Assembly: GCA_030042765.1 (NCBI GenBank)
Contig: JASHZA010000218.1
Span: 1-5,764, forward strand
Direction: 5' to 3'
DNA: 5,764 bases
DNA from: Candidatus Binataceae bacterium
Lineage (GTDB): Bacteria > Desulfobacterota > Binatia > Binatales > Binataceae
Shown: one piece after another, positions 1 through 5,215 of the stretch
Numbering within the stretch: position 1 is the first letter of the stretch
Layout: the number at the start of each line of letters is the position of its first letter
Position numbers and translations under genes: made by a program
The notes under the pieces: model-generated
Databases searched by the model: none
Told to the model about the DNA's origin: nothing
The model's input: only the letters and a program-made list of their open reading frames with translations

Positions 1-1
1 A

Positions 2-163
2 GTCCAACCGGACGTCTGCATCTCGGGCCATATCCACGAATCGGCCGCCGTCGACCGGATTGGCGCGACCACTGTGGTTAATGCTGGACCGTTCAAGGAC
101 GGCGGCTACGTCGTGGTTCACAGCGATGGTGCACGGCTGCGTGCGCAACTGGAGTTTCTTTGA
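2..163 (+). CDS. Metallophosphoesterase (calcineurin-like), C-terminal fragment
   Basis: The gene enters from the left edge, so only the last 53 residues are visible (codons from base 2, TGA at 161-163). They read VQPDVCISGHIHE, then TTVVNAGPFKDGGYVVV. GHIH (visible residues 9-12) is the GHxH motif that closes the metal site of calcineurin-like phosphoesterases. The following Asn-Ala-Gly-Pro strand and the final beta strand are the usual end of the small bacterial members (YfcE/MJ0936-like). Such enzymes hydrolyse phosphodiesters or phosphomonoesters with two metal ions; the substrate here cannot be told. The zero-frame product ends naturally for the family, at LRAQLEFL. The stop codon is embedded in CTTTGAC and the +1 frame stays open to 302, so a longer frameshifted product is possible (see the 151-164 and 162-302 entries). 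The family call is secure; the subfamily is not. Confidence 0.88.
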   Translation, partial: VQPDVCISGHIHESAAVDRIGATTVVNAGPFKDGGYVVVHSDGARLRAQLEFL

Positions 164-164
164 C
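151..164 (+). promoter_or_regulatory. Candidate RF2-type +1 programmed frameshift site
   Basis: In the phosphoesterase frame the last codons read CTG GAG TTT CTT TGA C. CTTTGAC (158-164) is identical to the slippery heptamer of prfB, where peptidyl-tRNA-Leu slips from CUU to UUU and the ribosome resumes at GAC. In prfB an internal Shine-Dalgarno element lies 3 nt upstream of CUU and stimulates the slip. Here GGAG (151-154) is followed by exactly 3 nt (TTT) before CTT. TTT and CTT are also A/T-ending codons in a region whose codons mostly end in G or C. The match is seen directly. That it works is inference, and chance or an assembly error remains possible. Confidence 0.4.
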
Positions 165-302
165 CTTCCGGCATTGGAGCGCATGGCCCAGTCGCTCGGT
201 GTCTGGAGCGGCAAAATCGTAAACGGATGGCCGCTTATCCTGCGAAGCTCGGTCGCCCTGGTCCAGCGCTTCGTCTTCGGCCGGATGCGCCCGGTGAAGT
301 AA
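162..302 (+). CDS. Candidate +1-frame C-terminal extension of the phosphoesterase (or small ORF)
   Basis: Resuming at GAC 162 after a +1 shift gives 46 residues, DLPALERMAQSLG through to FGRMRPVK, ending at TAA 300-302. From the internal ATG at 183, my hand count of the 39 codons gives roughly 85% G/C at position 3, 62% at position 1 and 46% at position 2. That is the pattern of a real gene in a GC-rich bacterium; the other two plus frames are closed by a stop or lack this bias. The peptide has a hydrophobic, amphipathic stretch (IVNGWPLILRSSVALV) and a basic end. I recognise no domain. Three readings are possible: a frameshift extension of the phosphoesterase; a free 39-residue protein from ATG 183 (GGAG at 176-179, but only 3 nt away); or a gene end joined by a sequencing or mutational frameshift. 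Confidence 0.35.
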   Translation, partial: DLPALERMAQSLGVWSGKIVNGWPLILRSSVALVQRFVFGRMRPVK

Positions 303-374
303 CAGTTCGTGCGCGAATCCCGGCAGAGATCGTCTTGAATTCCGCCATTTGCCCTGAAGGAGAATCCCGCGCCG

Positions 375-1268
375 ATGGGACTTGTTGACGACGTACGGAT
401 TCGCTTCGACCATGTTTCGATCGCGGTCAATTCGATCGACCGCGCGATGGCGTTCTTTCAGCGCTACTTCCCCACCCATCCGCGCAGCATAAAGCAACCG
501 AGCGAGCAGGCCAGCGGCGGCTTCATCTGGCAGGATTGTTACATCGGCGGCACGGCGGTGGAGTTCATCGAGGAATTGCCGGGCCAGCAGGGTTTCATCA
601 CGCGCTTTCTCCGCCGCCATGGCGAGGGCATGCATCACATCTCCTTCGAGGTCGATCGTCTCGAACCGGTGGTGGCGGCGCTAAAGGCCGGCGGCGTGCG
701 CGTCGTCGATGAATACGCGCTCGATGATGGCAGCAAAACCGCCTTCATTTCTCCCCGTGCTGCCTTCGGTGCGTTGATTCAATTCTGGCAGCCGGTGGAT
801 TACGACCATCCGACGCCCAAGCCACCCGATGACGGTCTGGCGCGTTTCGACCACGTCGCCATGGCCGTGCGGGATATCCGGGCCGCAATGGACTTTTTCT
901 GCGGTTATTTCGGCGCGCAGATCGTCAACGAACCGATTCTGAGTTCGACCCAGGGCAATTTCATGCTCGGCCATATCGATATCGCGGGGTTCAAGCTGGA
1001 ATTTTTGCAGAGCCCGGGCCAGGGGACGCCCGACGACTTCGTGCGCGGGTTTATCGAACGCCACGGCGAGGGGCTGCATCATTTTACGCTTGACGTGAAG
1101 AATTTCGACAGGATTCTCGGCAAGCTCGCCGGCGACGGCGTCCGCATAGTCGGCAAGGAGATCAATTGGCGCGGCGAACGCCAGTTCTTCATCTCTCCAC
1201 AATCGGCTTTCGGTACTCTGATCCAGGTGTGGGATGGGCTGGGCGGACCCGGCAGGGGAGATGAGTAG
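375..1268 (+). CDS. Tandem-domain VOC family protein (epimerase/glyoxalase-like)
   Basis: 297 residues made of two vicinal-oxygen-chelate (VOC) modules, about 9-139 and 156-287, joined by a Pro/Asp-rich linker. The halves are an evident duplication: FDHVSIAV versus FDHVAMAV, RRHGEGMHHISFEV versus ERHGEGLHHFTLDV, and SPRAAFGALIQFW versus SPQSAFGTLIQVW. Expected metal-ligand positions are H13, E63 and H88 in the first half and H160, E209 and H236 in the second. The fourth position, normally Glu in methylmalonyl-CoA epimerases, is Gln in both (Q136, Q284). The fold is certain, but the reaction is not. It is related to epimerase-like VOC proteins and could be an isomerase, lyase or dioxygenase-like enzyme on an acidic or CoA-linked substrate. 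The start is ATG 375 with AAGGAG at 357-362 (12-nt spacing); the frame is closed just upstream at 302. The next gene begins at its stop codon, so the two are probably co-transcribed and translationally coupled. Confidence 0.88.
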   Translation: MGLVDDVRIRFDHVSIAVNSIDRAMAFFQRYFPTHPRSIKQPSEQASGGFIWQDCYIGGTAVEFIEELPGQQGFITRFLRRHGEGMHHISFEVDRLEPVVAALKAGGVRVVDEYALDDGSKTAFISPRAAFGALIQFWQPVDYDHPTPKPPDDGLARFDHVAMAVRDIRAAMDFFCGYFGAQIVNEPILSSTQGNFMLGHIDIAGFKLEFLQSPGQGTPDDFVRGFIERHGEGLHHFTLDVKNFDRILGKLAGDGVRIVGKEINWRGERQFFISPQSAFGTLIQVWDGLGGPGRGDE

Positions 1269-1269
1269 A

Positions 1270-1992
1270 GTGCTGAGGGGAGTTTTTTTTGACGCGGCCG
1301 GGACTCTGATGGAGACGCGCGAGCCGGTCGGAGCGAGCTACGCCAGAATCGCGCGCAAGTACGGAGTCGAGGCGAGCGCGAGCGACGTGAGCGCCGCATT
1401 TCGACGGGTGTTTCATCACGCGCCCGGACTCGCCTTCGGCCCCGGCCATCCGCCGGAAAGGCTGCGCAGGATGGAGCGCCAATGGTGGCGCGAGCTGGTG
1501 GCAAAGACCTTCGAGGGGTTCGGTCGCTTCCGCGACTTCGAAGCGTACTTCAACGAACTTTTCGACTTTTTCGGAGATCCCGTGAACTGGATAGCCGATC
1601 CGCAGGCGCCGGCTGCGTTGGCGGAGCTACGCGCCCAGGGGCTCGTGCTGGGTGTGCTGTCAAATTTTGACCATCGCCTGTATCACATTCTGGAGGGACT
1701 CGACCTGGGCCGTTACTTTGATTCTGTGACGATTTCCTCTGAAGCCGGCTACGCCAAACCTTCTCCCGGCGCGTTCGAGGCCGCCCTGGCGCGTCATGGA
1801 CTGAGCCCGGCGGAGACGCTCCATGTGGGCGACTCAGAACATCACGATCTGGCTGGAGCGGAAGCTCTGGGAATCGCCGTGGTCCTGATCGTGCGCGACG
1901 CACCGGCAGGGCTTAGCCTGTCGGGACGCACTGCGCGCGCGGCCACGCTGACGGCAATCCCGAAAGCCGCCAGGAGTCTGCCGTTCCCTTGA
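1270..1992 (+). CDS. HAD-superfamily hydrolase, DREG-2/HDHD3-like
   Basis: 240 residues if started at GTG 1270. Motif I is FFDAAGTL, with nucleophile D8 and Ala at the +2 position. Motif II is the Ser of GVLSNFDHRLY (S131), motif III the Lys of AKPSPGAF (K163), and motif IV GDSEHHD (D188, D193). The run from WW in the helical cap through SNFDHRLY to SVTISSEAGYAKP is typical of the DREG-2/HDHD3-like HAD group, whose substrates are mostly unknown. Phosphatase members of the superfamily normally carry DxD; here the second Asp is missing, as in haloacid dehalogenases (DAYGT). The true reaction is therefore open. An in-frame ATG lies at 1261, but the strong AGGGGAG (1254-1260) directly abuts it. 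GTG 1270 has a 9-nt spacing and gives the family-like N-terminus MLRGVFFDAAGTL. The gene starts 1 nt after the VOC stop. Confidence 0.87.
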   Translation: MLRGVFFDAAGTLMETREPVGASYARIARKYGVEASASDVSAAFRRVFHHAPGLAFGPGHPPERLRRMERQWWRELVAKTFEGFGRFRDFEAYFNELFDFFGDPVNWIADPQAPAALAELRAQGLVLGVLSNFDHRLYHILEGLDLGRYFDSVTISSEAGYAKPSPGAFEAALARHGLSPAETLHVGDSEHHDLAGAEALGIAVVLIVRDAPAGLSLSGRTARAATLTAIPKAARSLPFP

Positions 1993-1993
1993 C

Positions 1994-2025
1994 CGCCGTC
2001 TGCGGATTATCCTTAATTGACGGCG
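1994..2025. repeat. Inverted repeat between the HAD and TPR genes
   Basis: CGCCGTC (1994-2000) and GACGGCG (2019-2025) are perfect reverse complements, separated by an 18-nt A/T-richer loop, starting just after the HAD stop. It could form a terminator-like hairpin at the end of the upstream unit, but no T-tract follows. It could instead be an operator: TTGACG (2017-2022), a fair -35 match, overlaps its right arm, but I see no convincing -10 at 16-18 nt. Function is not established. Confidence 0.3.
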
Positions 2026-2080
2026 CTTTCGGGGGCAGCGCAAACTAGTGGGCTTATACCCAGGGGACGGATGAGCTTGC

Positions 2081-4513
2081 ATGAGACAAACGAGCGACCT
2101 TGGCCGCCGCGCCTTGATCGTGATGCTGGCCGCAATCTTCTTCTCAATCCCGCGCAGCGCGGCCGCGCAGACCCTCGGAGAGTTGAACCGGCGCCTCAAC
2201 GAGATCGAACCCAAAGTCAGCGAAGGCGTCACCAACCCGCAAGCGGCGAGCGAGGCGATAAGCCAGCTTGACGAGGCGGAGTCGGATTTCGCCCAGATCG
2301 TCGAGAACGGCCGCAACAACCGCGAAGATCTGATCGCGACCTACAGCCGGCTCGAGCAGATGCTCAACCGGATGTACACGACTTACTCGCGGCAGAAGGA
2401 CGCCTGCCTCAACACCATCGGCAACGACGGCACGTGCGATTATGACTTGCCCGAGCAATTGGAGTTGCGCGCGCTCTACCCGCTGTCGTGGTTGCGCTTC
2501 GAAGGCGCGGGGCTCTATAACGACGAGCCCGCGACGGCGCGCAGGCTGCTGAGCGAGGCGATCGACGGGTTCACCAACAGCACGCTGGCGATTTTTACGC
2601 CCGAGTTGGTGCGCGAAAATCTGCTGGGGCGCGCCTTCTCCGAACGCGAACTCGGCAAGTACGACCATAGCCAATACGCCAGGGCGGTTGCCGACTTCAA
2701 ACGCATCATGCGCGATGGCGAGTCGCGCCAGTATCGCGCGGCGGAACAGGGGCTGGCCACCACGTACGCGGCGATGGGCCGGCTCAACGAGGCACAGGGG
2801 CTGACCTCGCGGCTGGCGACCAATGCAAACGGTCCACAGAAGCACGGGCTCGAGATGCTCCATCTGCGCGAGTTGTTCCGCTCGGAAGCCGCCGCCTCTG
2901 ACCCGGCCAAGCGCGCCGACCTGCATCGCCAGATAATGGATTTTGTCCGCGCCCGCGCAAACGACAGGGATAGCTGGGCCGTCTCGGTCGCCGCGGCTGC
3001 GGAGTATGTCTCCGATCCAATCGCCGAGTTCGGCGAGTCCAACGACCCGCTCGAGAACTGGTTGCTGGCCAACGTTCTCTACTACAAACATCGCCCGCTC
3101 GAGGCGGCGAAGTATTACTGGGCTGCGGCGCGCAGCGGCAAATACCCCAAGGCCTACAAATACGCGGCCGACCTCTACTATTCCCAGGGACGGCTCGAAA
3201 TGGTCGAGAAGGTCGCTGAGGATATAGCGCGCCAGCCCGGTAATCCCGACGCGCAATGGGCCGAGTATATGCGCTTTAAGATCCCGCGCGTCCAATGGGA
3301 ACGCACCGGGATGAGGAATGCTCAACTCGAAAACGCCTGGATCGCCGGCGCACAGGAATACCTCAAGAACTATCCCCACGGCCAGTACGCCTATGAGCCG
3401 AGGTTCAGGCTGGGCGAAGCCCTCCAGCGCAAGCACGATTACGTGGCGGCGGCCAAGCAGTATGAGCAGGTGGCGGGTAGTCCGAGCTACAATTTTACCG
3501 CTCGCTACAACGCCGCCAAGTGTTATTGGACGGCGCTCAATCAAAAAGGCGGCCATCCCGGAACCAACGGCGCGACGGGGCAGGGCGGCGGCGTGGCGGT
3601 CTCGCCCGCGGATCGCGCGGCTCTGCGTGCGTCCGCGATCGCCGCCTTGCGCGAGACCATCAAACTCGCGCCGCAGGCTGAAAGCACCGCCTCGCTCTCG
3701 CTGCGCAAGCCCATTCGCGACAGCCACGGCCGCGCCATTTTCATGCTGGCGACACTGCTCGAAAGCGAACCTGCCGTCGATTATCGCGACGTGGCCTCGC
3801 TGCTCGCGGGTTATGAGGCGGCTTACCCGTCGATGAAGGAGCATTTCAACCAGGTCTACGAATGGCGCGTCAATGCGCTCGACTACAGCCGGCAATATCC
3901 CGAGCTCGAACGCGAGGTGCAGGCGCTGGTCGGCCACGACGCTACCGATCCCGCTCAAAACGATTACATCAAGGAAATCGGGTACGACTTCTGGCAGAAC
4001 GGCAATCACAAACTCGCCGCCGGCGACCGCGCCGGATACCTCGAAGATGCCAAAGTGACCGCACAGACTTATGAGTACTTTGTACGAATGGTGAACGAAG
4101 GGAAGATCCCGGCCAAAAATCTTACCGGGACGCTCTCGATTCTCGGCGACGCTGATCTCGCGATGGACCAGACCGATCAGGCGGAGACGGTGTTCAACCA
4201 GGTGCTCAGGGCCGACGCCGGTTCTCCCGACGCCAACGCCGGACTCGCACGCATCGCCCAGATGCGCAAGGATTACAAGGATGCGCTTGATCTTTGGAGC
4301 AGGGTCGAGGCGGTCGCGGCCGAATCGGATCCGCTGTTTTACGAGTCCAAGTACAATATGGCGCAGATCTTCGCCGACGAAGGAAACTTGCGCAGCGCTT
4401 GCGGTAAGCTTTCACAGACCCGCAGCGAGCATCCCAACCTCGGATCGCCCGCGATGAAGGCGCAATGGGGCGAATTGCAGCACAAAATCTGCTCCAACCC
4501 GACGGAAGGTTGA
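2081..4513 (+). CDS. Secreted tetratricopeptide-repeat protein of unknown function
   Basis: 810 residues. Residues 1-29 form a Sec signal peptide: basic GRR, hydrophobic ALIVMLAAIFFSIP, then RSAAA with cleavage likely before Q30. No lipobox Cys or later membrane segment is seen, so the mature protein should be periplasmic or secreted. Most of the rest is helical and TPR-like, clearest near 222-243, 326-350, 355-384, 436-466 and three consecutive units over 684-785. A Gly-rich linker (about 489-505) splits the chain. Cysteines C109/C119 and C774/C804 could form two disulfides, which suits an oxidising compartment; C481 is single. TPR arrays serve as protein-binding scaffolds; I recognise no catalytic domain or named family. 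The start ATG 2081 gives the intact signal peptide; AGGGGACGG (2062-2070) is a rather distant ribosome site. Its stop is 2 nt before the epimerase start, implying coupled translation. Confidence 0.85.
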   Translation: MRQTSDLGRRALIVMLAAIFFSIPRSAAAQTLGELNRRLNEIEPKVSEGVTNPQAASEAISQLDEAESDFAQIVENGRNNREDLIATYSRLEQMLNRMYTTYSRQKDACLNTIGNDGTCDYDLPEQLELRALYPLSWLRFEGAGLYNDEPATARRLLSEAIDGFTNSTLAIFTPELVRENLLGRAFSERELGKYDHSQYARAVADFKRIMRDGESRQYRAAEQGLATTYAAMGRLNEAQGLTSRLATNANGPQKHGLEMLHLRELFRSEAAASDPAKRADLHRQIMDFVRARANDRDSWAVSVAAAAEYVSDPIAEFGESNDPLENWLLANVLYYKHRPLEAAKYYWAAARSGKYPKAYKYAADLYYSQGRLEMVEKVAEDIARQPGNPDAQWAEYMRFKIPRVQWERTGMRNAQLENAWIAGAQEYLKNYPHGQYAYEPRFRLGEALQRKHDYVAAAKQYEQVAGSPSYNFTARYNAAKCYWTALNQKGGHPGTNGATGQGGGVAVSPADRAALRASAIAALRETIKLAPQAESTASLSLRKPIRDSHGRAIFMLATLLESEPAVDYRDVASLLAGYEAAYPSMKEHFNQVYEWRVNALDYSRQYPELEREVQALVGHDATDPAQNDYIKEIGYDFWQNGNHKLAAGDRAGYLEDAKVTAQTYEYFVRMVNEGKIPAKNLTGTLSILGDADLAMDQTDQAETVFNQVLRADAGSPDANAGLARIAQMRKDYKDALDLWSRVEAVAAESDPLFYESKYNMAQIFADEGNLRSACGKLSQTRSEHPNLGSPAMKAQWGELQHKICSNPTEG

Positions 4514-4515
4514 CG

Positions 4516-4920
4516 ATGTTCAAGAAGATTCATCATGTGGGCGTAGTGGTGCCGAACCTCGAGCAGGCGATGGCATTCTGGCGCGACCTTCTCGGACTGC
4601 ATCTCACCAAAACCGCAACCATCCAGGACCAGGGCGTCCGCGCCGCACTGCTCCAGGCCGGCGAGAGCGAAATCGAACTGCTCGAACCGCTCAATCCCGA
4701 CAACGGTGTGGGCAAGTTTCTCGCACGCCGCGGCGGCGGTTTGCATCATCTGTGTTTCGAGACCGACGACGTCGCAAAGGAACTGGAAGGCGCGCGCGCC
4801 AAAGGGATTCAGCTCATCGATCAGAAGCCGCGTCCCGGGCTGGCCGGGCTGATCTGCTTCCTGCACCCGAAAGCGACGCGCGGAGTCCTGGTGGAATATG
4901 CTCAGCCCTTCGAGGAGTAA
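4516..4920 (+). CDS. mce: Methylmalonyl-CoA epimerase (single VOC domain)
   Basis: 134 residues, the usual length for bacterial methylmalonyl-CoA epimerase, which interconverts (R)- and (S)-methylmalonyl-CoA between propionyl-CoA carboxylase and methylmalonyl-CoA mutase. Family signatures occur in order: IHHVGVVVPNLEQAMAFWRD, IELLEPLNPD, GGGLHHLCFE, LIDQKPRPG and FLHPKATRGVLVEY. The metal-ligand positions are all filled: H7, E54, H78 and E127. This contrasts with the tandem VOC protein upstream, which has Gln at the last position. ATG 4516 is preceded by GGAAGG (4504-4509) at a good distance and follows the TPR stop by 2 nt. A longer in-frame start at 4465 would overlap the TPR gene by 49 bases and add a non-family extension, so it is rejected. 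No mutase or carboxylase gene is in view. Other VOC isomerases are possible but less likely. Confidence 0.9.
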   Translation: MFKKIHHVGVVVPNLEQAMAFWRDLLGLHLTKTATIQDQGVRAALLQAGESEIELLEPLNPDNGVGKFLARRGGGLHHLCFETDDVAKELEGARAKGIQLIDQKPRPGLAGLICFLHPKATRGVLVEYAQPFEE

Positions 4921-4927
4921 ATATTTC

Positions 4928-4949
4928 TGGAAGCGCTCGCGTGCTTCCA
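4928..4949 (+). promoter_or_regulatory. Hairpin abutting the ribosome site of the zinc ribbon gene
   Basis: TGGAAGC (4928-4934) pairs with GCTTCCA (4943-4949). The pairing continues inward through a G-U and a C-G pair to a TCGC tetraloop, giving a 9-bp stem between the epimerase stop and the next gene. No T-run follows, so it is not a standard terminator. AAGGA (4949-4953), the ribosome site for ATG 4963, begins on the last base of the stem. It may limit translation, protect an RNA end or mark a processing site; these roles are inferred. Confidence 0.5.
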
Positions 4950-4962
4950 AGGATTAGCGAAA

Positions 4963-5187
4963 ATGCCAATCTACGAATATCGTTGCGAGGATTGCGACAA
5001 CTCCTTCGAGACGCTGGTGCGGCCGGGCCACGACGAGGACGCAGAGTGTCCGTCGTGCCACGGTGCTCATCTGAGCCGCGAGATGTCGGTCTTTGCGGCC
5101 CACGGCGCGAACGGCGAGGCGCCCGCGGCGGGCGGCGGCATGACGCGTGGCGGCGGATGCTGCGGCGGTTCGTGCGGCTGCGGCTAG
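4963..5187 (+). CDS. FmdB-family zinc ribbon protein
   Basis: 74 residues. The N-terminus MPIYEYRCEDCDNSFE is the hallmark of the FmdB regulatory-protein family. Two Cys pairs, C8/C11 and C29/C32 (CPSC), form a single zinc ribbon. The middle is short and the tail is Gly-rich with four more cysteines (C66, C67, C71, C73), a pattern I recall from other members. The family was named for a putative regulator of the formamidase gene in Methylophilus; the role of most members is unknown. The start ATG 4963 has AAGGA (4949-4953) 9 nt upstream. It follows the epimerase by 42 bp and is probably in the same transcript, with a hairpin in the gap that may tune its expression. It converges on the minus-strand amidohydrolase, with 28 bp between stops. 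Confidence 0.9.
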   Translation: MPIYEYRCEDCDNSFETLVRPGHDEDAECPSCHGAHLSREMSVFAAHGANGEAPAAGGGMTRGGGCCGGSCGCG

Positions 5188-5215
5188 GCAGCCAGCTTTT
5201 CAGCGTCGAGCGAAA

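Noticed and set aside
422..444. CGCGGTC/GACCGCG inverted repeat near the start of the tandem VOC gene
   Set aside because: It lies in conserved coding sequence (IAVNSIDRA) and is short and GC-rich, so coincidence is likely.
93..638. Minus-strand open frame across the phosphoesterase end and the VOC start
   Set aside because: It spans two supported plus-strand genes and an intergenic gap, with no recognisable domain.
2017..2046. Possible sigma-70 promoter (TTGACG, 18 nt, CAAACT)
   Set aside because: The -35 is fair but the -10 matches only three of six bases. It is mentioned with the inverted repeat rather than called.
2017..2271. A plus-strand frame with ATG 2071 close to AGGGGACGG
   Set aside because: Its product is a Pro/Arg-rich out-of-frame reading of the TPR gene start; the overlapping frame has a proper signal peptide.
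2144..4009. A 621-codon open frame on the minus strand inside the TPR gene
   Set aside because: It lies wholly antisense to a gene with a clear signal peptide and repeats. Long antisense frames are common in GC-rich DNA, and its Arg/Val/Gly-rich product shows no domain.
4465..4515. Longer N-terminus for the epimerase from ATG 4465
   Set aside because: It overlaps the end of the TPR gene and adds residues absent from the family; ATG 4516 has a good ribosome site.
5188..5215. Terminator between the convergent FmdB-type and amidohydrolase genes
   Set aside because: Only a 3-bp stem (GCT/AGC around TTTC) is present, too weak to call.
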